Source of the DNA: Streptomyces sp. ISL-12
GTDB taxonomy: Bacteria > Actinomycetota > Actinomycetes > Streptomycetales > Streptomycetaceae
DNA length: 42,222 bases
Reading direction: 5' to 3'
Assembly (NCBI RefSeq): GCF_018614415.1
Contig: NZ_JAGGOO010000013.1
Coordinates: 1-42,222 of the forward strand
Part shown: positions 24,872-33,179 of the stretch, piece by piece
Numbering within the stretch: the stretch's first letter is position 1
Layout: every line of letters begins with the position of its first letter
Program-made: the position numbers and the translations under genes
Notes under the pieces: model-generated
Told to the model about the DNA's origin: nothing
The model's input: the letters and a program-made list of their open reading frames with translations, nothing else
The model's database searches: none

Positions 24872-25753
24872 ATGACATACGTCGAGGACGAGCTCAACAG
24901 CCAGCCGGAGTGCTGGACCCGCGCCGCGGCGGAGGCGGCACGGCACGGCGGCGCGCTGCCGGCGGCGGGGGAGCGGGTCGCCATCGTCGGCTGCGGCACC
25001 TCGTACTTCATGGCCCAGGCCGCCGCGGCGCTGCGCGAGGAGACGGGCCAGGGCGAGACGGACGCCTTCGCCGCCTCGGAGTTCCCGCACGGCCGCTCCT
25101 ACGACCGGGTCGTCGCCCTCACCCGCTCCGGCACCACCACCGAGGTGCTGGAGCTGCTCGGCCGGCTGCGCGGCCGTACCCGCACCACCGCGATCACCGC
25201 CGACCCCGCCACGCCCGTGATGACGGCCGCCGACGACCTGGTCGTCCTGGACTTCGCGGACGAACGCTCGGTGGTGCAGACCCGGTTCGCCACCACCGCG
25301 CTGACCCTGCTCCGCGCCCACCTCGGCCTGCCCGTCGAGCAGTCCGTCGCCGACGCCCGCACGGCACTCGCCGCGGACCTGCCCGAAGGGCTCGTCGGCC
25401 GCACCCAGTTCACCTTCCTGGGCCGCGGCTGGACCGTCGGACTGGCCAACGAGGCCGCCCTGAAGATGCGCGAGGCGTCCCTGTCCTGGACCGAGGCGTA
25501 CCCGGCGATGGAGTACCGGCACGGCCCGATCAGCGTCACCACCTCCACCACGGCGACCTGGATGCTCGGCGAGGCGCCCGAGGGACTGGCCGAACAGGTC
25601 GCGGCCACCGGCGGGACGTGGGTGGCGGGCACCCTCGACCCGCTCGCCGAACTGGTCCGCGTCCAGCGGCTCGCGGTCGCCGTGGCCGCCGCCCGGGGTC
25701 TGGACCCGGACCGGCCGCGCCACCTCACCCGCTCGGTGATCCTCGCCCCCTGA
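24872..25753 (+). CDS. SIS-domain sugar-phosphate isomerase (AgaS-like)
   Basis: 293 residues with two SIS subdomains. IVGCGTSYFMAQAAAALREETG, VALTRSGTTTEVLELL and LGRGWTVGLANEAALKMREAS...AYPAMEYRHGPIS are those of GlmS-C/AgaS proteins, without a glutaminase domain. AgaS-type members deaminate or isomerise galactosamine-6-P. Starts at ATG 24872 after a GGGAGGGTG. Followed 25 bp later by the aldolase; control by the divergent DeoR protein. Confidence 0.88.
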   Translation: MTYVEDELNSQPECWTRAAAEAARHGGALPAAGERVAIVGCGTSYFMAQAAAALREETGQGETDAFAASEFPHGRSYDRVVALTRSGTTTEVLELLGRLRGRTRTTAITADPATPVMTAADDLVVLDFADERSVVQTRFATTALTLLRAHLGLPVEQSVADARTALAADLPEGLVGRTQFTFLGRGWTVGLANEAALKMREASLSWTEAYPAMEYRHGPISVTTSTTATWMLGEAPEGLAEQVAATGGTWVAGTLDPLAELVRVQRLAVAVAAARGLDPDRPRHLTRSVILAP

Positions 25754-25778
25754 CGGGCCTCAGGAAAAGGACAGATCC

Positions 25779-26639
25779 GTGCCCCTCGCCACCACCGGCG
25801 ACCTGGTCGCCCGCGCCGCGGCGGCGCGTACCGCGGTCGCCGCCGTCAACGTCATCACCCTGGAACACGTCGAGGCCGTCGTCGCCGGCGCCGAGTCCGT
25901 GGCCGCGCCCGTGATCCTCCAGGTCAGCGAGAACGCCGTGAAGTTCCGGCACGGCCGGCTCGAACCACTGGCCCGCGCCGCCGTCGCCGCCGCCGAACGC
26001 GCCGCCGTGCCCGTCGCCCTCCACCTCGACCACGTCAAGAGCGACGCCCTGCTGCGGCAGGCACCGGACGCCGGCTTCAGCTCCGTCATGTACGACGCCT
26101 CCCGGCTGCCGTACGCCGAGAACCTGGACGCGACGCGCGCGGCCGCCGACTGGGCGCACTCCCAGGGGCTGTGGATCGAGGCGGAGCTGGGGGAGGTGGG
26201 CGGGAAGAACGGTGAGCCGCCGCTGGACGCCCACGCGCCCGGCGCCCGCACCGACCCCGCCGAGGCCCGCGCCTTCGTCGCCGACTCGGGGGTGGACGCC
26301 CTGGCCGTCGCCGTCGGCAGTTCGCACGCCATGACGACCCGCACCGCCGCCCTCGACCACGACCTCCTCAAGGAACTGTCGACCGCGCTGGACGTCCCCC
26401 TCGTCCTGCACGGCTCCTCCGGCGTCCCGGACGGCGAACTCGCCGCGGCGGTCGCGGGCGGCATCGCCAAGGTCAACGTCGGCACCGCGCTGAACATCGC
26501 CCTGACCGGGGCGGTCCGGGCGCACCTCGCCGCACACCCCGAGGCGGTCGATCCGCGCGGTTACCTCGCGGTGGGCCGGGACGCCATGGGCCGTACGGTC
26601 GCCGACCTGGTCCGGGTGGTGGGCTCGGTCACTTCCTGA
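25779..26639 (+). CDS. Class II fructose/tagatose-bisphosphate aldolase (GatY/KbaY-like)
   Basis: 286 residues from GTG 25779. Class II aldolase zinc and catalytic motifs are visible: LHLDHVKS, EAELGEVGGKNGE, AVAVGSSHAM, VLHGSSGVPD and KVNVGTALN. It cleaves a ketose-1,6-bisphosphate to two triose phosphates. In an operon with an AgaS-like isomerase and behind a DeoR operator, tagatose-1,6-P2 is a good guess, but fructose-1,6-P2 cannot be excluded. No PTS or ketohexose-P kinase lies beside it. The 3' end overlaps the convergent methyltransferase by 11 bp. Confidence 0.88.
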   Translation: MPLATTGDLVARAAAARTAVAAVNVITLEHVEAVVAGAESVAAPVILQVSENAVKFRHGRLEPLARAAVAAAERAAVPVALHLDHVKSDALLRQAPDAGFSSVMYDASRLPYAENLDATRAAADWAHSQGLWIEAELGEVGGKNGEPPLDAHAPGARTDPAEARAFVADSGVDALAVAVGSSHAMTTRTAALDHDLLKELSTALDVPLVLHGSSGVPDGELAAAVAGGIAKVNVGTALNIALTGAVRAHLAAHPEAVDPRGYLAVGRDAMGRTVADLVRVVGSVTS

Positions 26640-27780
26640 CGGCCCGCAGCACGACGAACTTCGGGTCACTGGCGACCAGTTCGCTGTTGCCGAACAGGCG
26701 GCGCAGCTTGACGTGGTAGCCGAGGTGCCGGTTGCCGACCACCCACAGCTCGCCGCCCGGCCGCAGCGCGCGCCGGGCACCGTCGAACATGCGCCACGCG
26801 GTGGCGTCGGTGGTGGCCTGGTGGGAGTGGAACGGCGGGTTGTTGAGCACCAGGTCGACACTGCCGACCGGCACCCCGGCCAGCCCGTCACCGACCCGGA
26901 ACTCGGCGTTCCCCCGCGCCCCGCTCGCCCGGTACGTCGCCTCCGCCGAGGCCACGGCCTGGAAGGACTCGTCGGTGAACAGCACGTCGGCCCCGGGGCC
27001 GGCCAGCGCCACCGCCGTACCGACGACGCCGTTGCCGCAGCCGAGGTCGACGACCTTCCCGGCCGGGTCCTCCGGCAGGTGCTGGAGGAAGAACCGGGTG
27101 CCGATGTCCAGCCGGTCGGCGCAGAAGACGCCCGCGTGGTTGACGACGGTCCGGCCCGAGACGGGACCGATGCCGTCGGGGAGCCGGTAGCTGAGCGGCC
27201 AGGGGTTGGCGGGCCGCTCCGACGACGGGTCCGGCGTGCAGAAGATGAGCCGGGCCTTCTTCTTCGCGAGGGAGGTCCGGGTCGGGCCGAGGGCCCGCTC
27301 GAACACCTCCAGCGTCGAGGTGTGGATCTCCTTCACCATCCCGGTGCCGACGACGACCGTGTCCGCGTGCACCGACGGCGCCAGCCGCAGCAACTGGTCC
27401 TCCAGCAGCGCCAGGCTCTTGGGCACCCGCACCAGCAGGACGTCGATCCGCTCCGGCGGCGGGTCCTGCGTGGTCAGCAGCCGTACCGCGCCCGGCTCCA
27501 CGCCGTTGCGGGCGAGGTTGAGCCGGGTCGCCTCCCGGCCGAGGTGCGAGTCGGTGATCTGCACCGGCCGGTGCGCCGCCAGCGCCGTCACCAGCGCGCC
27601 CCAGCGGTCGCCCAGGGCCACGACCGTCCCGGACAGCGGCACCCGCTCCTGGGCGAGATGCCCGAGCAGATACTCGTCGGAGGCGTCCCAGGCGCGCAGC
27701 CGGTCGCGCGGATCCTCGGGGAACCGGGTCAGCACCGGCTCGCCCCACTCGGTCGTCATACGGTCGTCACGGTCGTCCAT
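26629..27780 (-). CDS. RlmG/RsmC-type rRNA guanine-N2 methyltransferase
   Basis: 383 residues in two tandem Rossmann halves. The N-terminal half is degenerate (VVALGDRWGALVTALAAHRP). The C-terminal catalytic half has the SAM motif VVDLGCGNGVVGTAVAL and the N-methyltransferase tetrad NPPFHSH. This duplicated layout and length match RlmG (378 aa) and RsmC (343 aa), which methylate guanine N2 in 23S or 16S rRNA. ATG 27780 is used; ATG 27759 (MTTEWGEPV) is a possible shorter start. Confidence 0.88.
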   Translation of the reverse strand: MDDRDDRMTTEWGEPVLTRFPEDPRDRLRAWDASDEYLLGHLAQERVPLSGTVVALGDRWGALVTALAAHRPVQITDSHLGREATRLNLARNGVEPGAVRLLTTQDPPPERIDVLLVRVPKSLALLEDQLLRLAPSVHADTVVVGTGMVKEIHTSTLEVFERALGPTRTSLAKKKARLIFCTPDPSSERPANPWPLSYRLPDGIGPVSGRTVVNHAGVFCADRLDIGTRFFLQHLPEDPAGKVVDLGCGNGVVGTAVALAGPGADVLFTDESFQAVASAEATYRASGARGNAEFRVGDGLAGVPVGSVDLVLNNPPFHSHQATTDATAWRMFDGARRALRPGGELWVVGNRHLGYHVKLRRLFGNSELVASDPKFVVLRAVRK

Positions 27781-27839
27781 CGTGCGTCCAGGCTAGCGGA
27801 GCCGCAGCTCAGGACCGGTCGGCGGCGGGAGGGCGCAGG

Positions 27840-28624
27840 ATGGAGCACATGGACGCCGAGCTGTTCCCCCGAGGCCGTACCGAGATCGCGCCCGGCGCCG
27901 TCCACCTGCCGGACTGGCTGGACGCCGGGCTCCAGCGCGAGCTGCTCGACGCGTGCCGCCGGTGGGCCCGCCCGCCCGCGGGACTGCGCACCGTCCGCAC
28001 CCCCGGCGGCGGCACGATGACCGCCCGGCAGGTCTGCCTGGGATGGCACTGGGGCCCCGTACGCGCCTGCCCGAGCTGCGGCCGGGCCGTGCGGGACAAC
28101 CCGGACTGCCCCGGCCCGCACGCGTACCCGTACGCCTACTCCCGCACGCCGACGGAGACGGCGCCCCGGTCAAGCCCTTCCCCGCCCGGCTCGGCGACCT
28201 GGCCCGCCGCGCGGTGACCGACGCGCTGGGCGCGCGGGCGGTGCCCGCGGCGCCGTACGACATCGCACTCGTCAACTTCTACGACGCCGACGCCCGGATG
28301 GGCATGCACCGCGACGAGGACGAGCTGTCGGACGCGCCGGTGGTCTCGCTCAGCCTCGGCGACACCTGCGTCTTCCGCTTCGGCAACACCGAGACCCGCG
28401 CCCGCCCCTACAGCGACGTCGAACTGCGCGGCGGCGACCTGTTCGTCTTCGGCGGCCCGGCCCGGTTCGCCTACCACGGGGTCCCACGGGTACACCCCGG
28501 CACGGCGCCGCCGGAGCTGGGGCTCGTCGGGCGGCTGAACATCACCCTGCGGGTGAGCGGGCTCCAAGGGGCTTCCCCGGCGCGGGCTTCCCCGGCACAG
28601 ATCATGGGAGACTCACCTCCATGA
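27840..28624 (+). pseudogene. alkB: AlkB-like 2OG-Fe(II) dioxygenase with one frameshift and a Cys-rich insert
   Basis: The 5' part (27840 to about 28150) ends in TMTARQVCLGWHW then YPYAYSRT. The rest continues in another frame (DGDGAPVKPF...). Restoring one G near 28148 (CGCACG|GCCGACGGAGAC) joins them as SRTADGDGAPVKP. Downstream motifs are intact: HRDED (Fe ligands H-x-D), YHGVPRV (distal His) and GRLNITLRVS (2OG Arg). Between GWHW and YPYAY there is a 24-residue insert containing CPSC...C...H that AlkB proteins I know lack. The reunited frame ends in TGA overlapping the ATG of the ROK gene (ATGA). It would repair alkylated bases if in frame. Confidence 0.75.
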
Positions 28625-29859
28625 GCGGCAAGGCGGACCCCCGGAGAACGGCGGACGGTACCACCTCCAGGACGCGGCTGGACCGGGGGCGCGGGGCGCT
28701 CGGCCCCGCGTTGGAGCTCGTGCACACCGGACGCGCGCCCACCCGCGCCGTCCTCACCGCCGAACTCGGCGTGACCCGGGCCACGGCCGGTGCGGTCGCC
28801 GCCGAACTGGAGGCGCTCGGCCTGATCCGGGTCGACGCCCGGCCCGGCGCCCCCGCCGGTTCCCAGGGCCGGCCCTCGCACCGTCTCGCCGTCGCCGAGG
28901 ACGGCCCCGTCGCCCTCGCCGCCCAGGTCCACGCCGACGGATACCGGGCCGCGCTGGTCGGGCTCGGCGGCCGGATCGTCGCCACCACCCCCGGCTGCGA
29001 GATCGTCGACGCCGACCCGGCCAAGGTCCTCGGCTCCGTCGTGGAGGCCGGCGCCGAACTGCTGGAGCGCACCGGACGGCGCTGTGTCGGCGCCGGGCTC
29101 GCCGTACCGTCGGCGGTGGCCGAACCGGAGGGCCTCGCGCTCAACCCGCTGCACCTGGCCTGGCCGGCGGGCGCCCCCGTCCGGCAGATCTTCGCCGAGC
29201 GGGTGCGCGCCGCCGGCCTCGGCGGACCCGCCTTCACGGCCAACGACGTCAACCTCGCCGCCCTCGCCGAACACCGGCACGGCGCCGGGCGCGGGTCACG
29301 CGACCTGCTCTGCGTGGCCACCGGCCACCGGGGCGTCGGCGGCGCCCTGGTCCTCGACGGCCGCCTGCACTCGGGCAGTTCCGGTCTCGCCCTGGAGGTC
29401 GGCCACCTCACCGTCAACCCCGAGGGCCGCCCCTGCCACTGCGGCAGCCGCGGCTGCCTGGACGTGGAGACCGACCCGCTGGCCTTCCTGACCGCGGCGG
29501 GACGCGAACCGGGCCCGGAGCAGTCCCTGCTCCAGCAGTCCGTCGACCTGGTCCGCGACCACTACACCGACCCGGCCGTGCGCACCGCCGCCGAGACCCT
29601 CCTCGACCGCCTCGGCCAGGGCCTGGCCGGCCTGGTGAACATCCTCAACCCGGACCGCATCATCCTCGGCGGCCTCCACCGCGATCTGCTGCGCGCCGAC
29701 CCCGACCGGCTGCGCGCGGTGATCGCCGGCCGCAGCCTGTGGGGACAGAGCGGCGGCGTCCCCGTCCTGCCCTGCGCGCTGGACCACAACAGCCTGGTGG
29801 GCGCCGCCGAACTGGCCTGGCAGCCGGTCCTCGACGACCCGCTGGCGGTACTCGGCTGA
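28621..29859 (+). CDS. ROK-family protein, probable transcriptional regulator
   Basis: 412 residues. An N-terminal winged-helix region (LELVHTGRAPTRAVLTAELGVTRATAGAVAAELEALGLIRVD) is followed by a ROK domain with ATGHRGVGGALVLDGRLHSG and the zinc motif CHCGSRGCLD. Same family as the 5.4-kb ROK protein but clearly a different paralogue. ATG overlaps the alkB stop by 4 bp, an odd partner for a sugar regulator. No obvious operator is seen, since there is no upstream gap. Followed by a GC hairpin. Confidence 0.9.
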   Translation: MSGKADPRRTADGTTSRTRLDRGRGALGPALELVHTGRAPTRAVLTAELGVTRATAGAVAAELEALGLIRVDARPGAPAGSQGRPSHRLAVAEDGPVALAAQVHADGYRAALVGLGGRIVATTPGCEIVDADPAKVLGSVVEAGAELLERTGRRCVGAGLAVPSAVAEPEGLALNPLHLAWPAGAPVRQIFAERVRAAGLGGPAFTANDVNLAALAEHRHGAGRGSRDLLCVATGHRGVGGALVLDGRLHSGSSGLALEVGHLTVNPEGRPCHCGSRGCLDVETDPLAFLTAAGREPGPEQSLLQQSVDLVRDHYTDPAVRTAAETLLDRLGQGLAGLVNILNPDRIILGGLHRDLLRADPDRLRAVIAGRSLWGQSGGVPVLPCALDHNSLVGAAELAWQPVLDDPLAVLG

Positions 29860-29899
29860 CCGCCGGGCCGGGCCCGCCGGCTCCTCGCCGGGCGCCGGC

Positions 29900-29921
29900 A
29901 CCGCTCCCCGGAGGGGGCGGT
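29900..29921. terminator. Hairpin between convergent ROK and anti-sigma-like genes
   Basis: ACCGCTCCC / GGGGGCGGT forms a 9-bp stem (one G-U) with a 4-nt loop, midway between two convergent genes. Confidence 0.5.
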
Positions 29922-29931
29922 CACCGTCCGG

Positions 29932-30441
29932 TCAGCCGGCGACGGCCGACCGGGCCGGAGCGGCGCGTGCCACCTGCGCGAACGGCTCGGCGGACACCTC
30001 CTCGACCAGGCGCCGTGGCGGGCGGCCGGACAGGGCCGGCAGCGACGGTGGCGTGGCGAGGGCGAACCAGACGACCTTGCCGGACTCGCCGTCCGGCCGG
30101 GCGCCCCAGCTCTCGCTCATCGCGGCCACCATGGCGAGACCGCGCCCGCAGGTCGCGAGCGGCTCGGCCGTATCCACCACGGGCAGCCGCGGGTCGCGGT
30201 CCCGTACCGACACCGTGAGCCGGTCGGGCAGCAGCTCGATCTCCACGGTGCACGTCTTGTCGGGCCGGGCATGCTGGTGGACGTTGGTCAACAGCTCCGT
30301 CACGCCGAGCGCGGCCCGGTCGACGAGGGAGTCGAGATGCCAGTAGCGCAATTGCGCAGATACGATTCTGCGGACCTGGCCGATCCGCGACGGCAGGGCT
30401 TGGAGCTCCACCGTGCAGTGCCTGCTTGGGTGACTGATCAC
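29932..30441 (-). CDS. RsbW/SpoIIAB-like ATP-binding protein
   Basis: 169 residues from GTG 30441 (VISHPSRHCTVELQALPSRIGQVRRIV), preceded by GGGAG. HATPase_c_2 features are the N-box ELLTNVHQHA, DRDPRLP, and the G-box GRGLAMVAAMSESWG. Streptomyces encodes many such single-domain kinases, which bind sigma factors or anti-anti-sigma partners. A C-terminal tail of about 35 residues is Pro/Ala-rich. No adjacent sigma factor or antagonist gene is seen, so its partner is unknown. Confidence 0.9.
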   Translation of the reverse strand: MISHPSRHCTVELQALPSRIGQVRRIVSAQLRYWHLDSLVDRAALGVTELLTNVHQHARPDKTCTVEIELLPDRLTVSVRDRDPRLPVVDTAEPLATCGRGLAMVAAMSESWGARPDGESGKVVWFALATPPSLPALSGRPPRRLVEEVSAEPFAQVARAAPARSAVAG

Positions 30442-30624
30442 GGCTGCGACTCCCCGACATAGAGGTCCGGAAGAACACTGAGGACGGATCCAGCAGGCGC
30501 CTGCGTCACGCGACCGCCTGCTGTCGTGGCCGGCGGGCTGGTTCGCAGCGTTATCGCCGGTAAACCCAGAGTGACGTGAGACCAGCGTGGCGCAAGGGGT
30601 GAGGCAGCGCAACTTACGGACATC

Positions 30625-30948
30625 TCACCCGCTGTGTCCCGCCGCCCGGCGCACGGCCTCGATGAACCGGCGTGCCGCCGCCGGGCCCGACTCGCCCGGC
30701 ACCGGGGCCGACTCGCCGAGGGTCAGCAGGTACCGCTTGCCGTCCAGCTCCGCGAGGGCCCGGTCCCCTGGGGCGAACCAGGGCCTGGAGGCCCGCACCG
30801 ACCGCACCGGCGCACTGTCGATCTCGCTGCCGTAACTGGTCAGCAGCTCCAGCCGGCCGTCGCTGATCCGCACCTGCCCGGCCCGCGTGAGCGAGCGGAG
30901 CCACTTGTCTATCCGCACCCCCGTCGCCGTGAACTCCGGCTCCGCCAT
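30625..30948 (-). CDS. Conserved hypothetical protein
   Basis: 107 residues, starting MAEPEFTATGVRIDKWLRSLTRAGQVRISDGRLELLTS. Soluble, with alternating beta-strand-like segments (GRLELLTSYGSEIDSAPVRSVRAS, GKRYLLTLGE) that suggest a small PH-like or barrel fold. I recognise it only as a conserved actinobacterial hypothetical. ATG 30948 is preceded by GAGGGG. No functional context is evident: an anti-sigma-like gene lies 183 bp away on the same strand. Confidence 0.65.
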   Translation of the reverse strand: MAEPEFTATGVRIDKWLRSLTRAGQVRISDGRLELLTSYGSEIDSAPVRSVRASRPWFAPGDRALAELDGKRYLLTLGESAPVPGESGPAAARRFIEAVRRAAGHSG

Positions 30949-31289
30949 GCCGCCGCCCCCTCGTGCGCGTCGGTGGCCGGACCGTGCTCCGGGCGGGCCG
31001 GTGCCGGCTCGTACAGTGATCCAGTGTGCCCCTGGGCGGGGCTCGGGTCCCACCCGGAGCAGTGTGCCCGCCCCCGGCGTGGAGCACCAGTGCGCGCGGG
31101 TCCCTTCCCGGCACGGCCCGGAGCACTGGCGCGAATGCGCCCCCGCCCCGCCCCGCATCCCGCTCCAGACGTTCCTTTGAGCCTCCCCAAGGGGCCTTTA
31201 TGCAGGTGAGAGACGTGCGGGAAACATGCTTATGATCGGCGCAGGCGGCCCGGCCGGGCGCCGTCGGCGCCAGCGTGAGGAGCCGTGCC
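30949..31289. other. 341-bp intergenic region
   Basis: No gene is seen. CAGTGTGCCC occurs twice and GGAGCA-type 10-15-mers recur (31030-31130) without clear symmetry. TATGAT at 31231-31236 could be a -10 for the downstream PLP-enzyme gene, but I see no matching -35. Confidence 0.4.
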
Positions 31290-32414
31290 ATGAGCACTCC
31301 CCAGCCCATCGGGACCGGTGCGACCCTGGACGTCGACCGCGGCGACACGGCGTACCGGGCGTGGCTGAAAGAGGCCGTCCGCAAGGTCCAGGCCGACGCC
31401 AACCGCTCGGCCGACACGCATCTGCTGCGGTTCCCGCTGCCCGAGCCCTGGGGCATCGACCTCTACCTCAAGGACGAGTCGACCCACCCGACCGGCAGCC
31501 TCAAACACCGGCTCGCCCGCTCCCTGTTCCTCTACGGCCTGTGCAACGGCTGGATCCGGCCGGGCCGCCCGGTGATCGAGGCGTCCAGCGGTTCGACGGC
31601 CGTCTCCGAGGCGTACTTCGCGAAGCTGATCGGCGTCCCCTTCATCGCCGTCATGCCGCGCACGACCAGCGCCGAGAAGATCCGCCTCATCGAATTCCAC
31701 GGCGGACAGTGCCACTTCGTGGACGACTCGCGGAAGATGTACGAGGAGTCGGCCCGCCTCGCGGCGCAGACCGACGGGCACTACATGGACCAGTTCACCT
31801 ACGCCGAGCGGGCCACCGACTGGCGCGGCAACAACAACATCGCCGAGTCGATCTTCCGTCAGCTGCGTCTGGAGCGGTTCCCGGAACCGGCCTGGATCGT
31901 CGCCACGGCCGGCACGGGCGGCACCTCCGCGACCCTCGCCCGCTACGTCCACTACATGCAGTACGACACCCGGATCTGCGTCGCCGACCCGGAGAACTCC
32001 TGCTTCTTCGACGGCTGGACCACCGGTGACCCGGACGTCACCTGCGACTGCGGCTCCCGGATCGAGGGCATCGGCCGGCCCCGCATGGAGCCGAGCTTCG
32101 TGCCGGGCGCGATCGACCGGATGATGAAGGTGCCCGACGCGGCGAGCGTCGCCGCCGTCCGCGCCCTGGAGCGGGTCATCGGCCGCAAGGCGGGCGGTTC
32201 CACCGGCACCGGCCTGTGGAGCGCGCTGAAGATCGTCGCCGAGATGGTGGCCGCGGGCCGCAGGGGCAGCGTGGTGACGCTGCTGTGCGACCCGGGGGAC
32301 CGGTACCTCGACAAGTACTACTCCGACGCCTGGCTGGCCGAACAGGGCCTGAGCATCGAGCCGTACACCGCGGCCATCGAGTCCCTGCTGCACACCGGCG
32401 TCTGGCCCGACTGA
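31290..32414 (+). CDS. PLP-dependent cysteine synthase / L-cysteine desulfhydrase (Cds1-like)
   Basis: 374 residues. Beta-family PLP fold. The PLP Lys is in TGSLKHRLA, the phosphate-binding loop is [12 protein letters not shown], and [21 protein letters not shown] is the substrate loop. The sequence and length resemble the mycobacterial/actinobacterial Cds1 cysteine desulfhydrase more than CysK. Cds1 makes pyruvate, NH3 and H2S from cysteine; cysteine synthase activity is the alternative. ATG 31290 follows GAGGAG with 7-nt spacing. Monocistronic, next to pseudogene remnants. Confidence 0.88.
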   Translation: MSTPQPIGTGATLDVDRGDTAYRAWLKEAVRKVQADANRSADTHLLRFPLPEPWGIDLYLKDESTHPTGSLKHRLARSLFLYGLCNGWIRPGRPVIEASSGSTAVSEAYFAKLIGVPFIAVMPRTTSAEKIRLIEFHGGQCHFVDDSRKMYEESARLAAQTDGHYMDQFTYAERATDWRGNNNIAESIFRQLRLERFPEPAWIVATAGTGGTSATLARYVHYMQYDTRICVADPENSCFFDGWTTGDPDVTCDCGSRIEGIGRPRMEPSFVPGAIDRMMKVPDAASVAAVRALERVIGRKAGGSTGTGLWSALKIVAEMVAAGRRGSVVTLLCDPGDRYLDKYYSDAWLAEQGLSIEPYTAAIESLLHTGVWPD

Positions 32415-32439
32415 CGGCCGGGCGCCGGCCGAGCGACGT

Positions 32440-33090
32440 CCCGCGCGCGCCAAGCGCCGGTCCAATACGCCGACCGTCCCCTTGGGGGTGTCCGCAAAGT
32501 CACGCCTGCCTCGCGACGCCTGGCACGCACTCTCGCCGCACCGGGCGAACACCCGAGTGCAACCAGTACGCGGGCGTCCGCCCGGCACTCCCCCAGCCTG
32601 CGACCGGGGACCCCAGAGCACGCACCAGACGCCGCGAGGCCGCCCTCCGGGCGGACGACGCGACTTTGCGGACACCCCCTTGAACGCCCGCCCCGGACCG
32701 GGCCGCGCGGCACCAGCCGGAAGAGCGCCGTGCCGTCCGCGGCGAAGGTCCACCGCAGCCGCGTCCCGCCGCCACTCCTCGGCCGGTCCCCGTGCCCCCG
32801 GCGCGTCGGTGGCGTCCACCCGGTACGCGTACCGCTCGGACCGACCGGTCGGCGTCGAGGACGGTCTCCTGGAAACGCGTGCCGCCTCGCAGCCGGATCT
32901 CCCGGCCGTCCCCGTCCGGCGTGGGCCGGGCGATCGTCACCTGCGGGAACCACGCCGCCCAGCCGGCCACGTCCTCGGCGAGCGCGGTGAACACCGTCTC
33001 CGGCGCGGCGGTGACAGCCCCGGAGAAGACCAGCCGTACGGGAGCCGTCGTGAGGAAGTCCGGCCCCACCGGGCGCAGTCGGTGCGTCAT
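32440..33090 (-). pseudogene. SRPBCC-family protein, broken by indels and a MITE-like insertion
   Basis: The start MTHRLRPVGPDFLTTAPVRLVFSG and middle (WAAWFPQV...GTRFQETVLDADRSV) are intact from ATG 33090. An extra C in about 32856 shifts the frame, which then reads ERYAYRVDATDAPGARGPAEEW. A second indel near 32765 leads to TRLRWTFAADGTALFRLV in a third frame. A third near 32715 returns to ARPGPGRAFK. There a 194-bp element interrupts it. After the element the same protein resumes as GTVGVLDRRLARAG. The ends fuse cleanly over the CTTG duplication. Such START-like proteins bind small hydrophobic ligands. It is inactive. End position is approximate. Confidence 0.8.
32485..32678. mobile_element. 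MITE-like 194-bp element with terminal inverted repeats and 4-bp target duplication
   Basis: The termini GGGGTGTCCGCAAAGTC and its exact reverse complement (17 of 17 bp) bound the element, flanked by CTTG on both sides (32481-32484 and 32679-32682). Inner arms continue as an imperfect palindrome (32509-32533 versus 32615-32639, about 19 of 25). A further hairpin CGGGCG-TC-CGCCCG lies at 32571-32584. It has no coding capacity. GG-rich ends and a 4-bp duplication suggest mobilisation by an IS5-like transposase (inference). Confidence 0.8.
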
Positions 33091-33179
33091 ACGGACACCC
33101 CGGGTGCCGCGGTGAGCCGGCCGTGGACGGGTGGAGGCGCCACCCTGCCCGGCGCCCCGCCGGATGTCAGCGGCGTCCG

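Noticed and set aside
32480..32690. Possible tRNA or structured RNA from the strong inverted repeats
   Set aside because: No tRNA-like arms or anticodon; the target duplication and TIRs fit a mobile element better.
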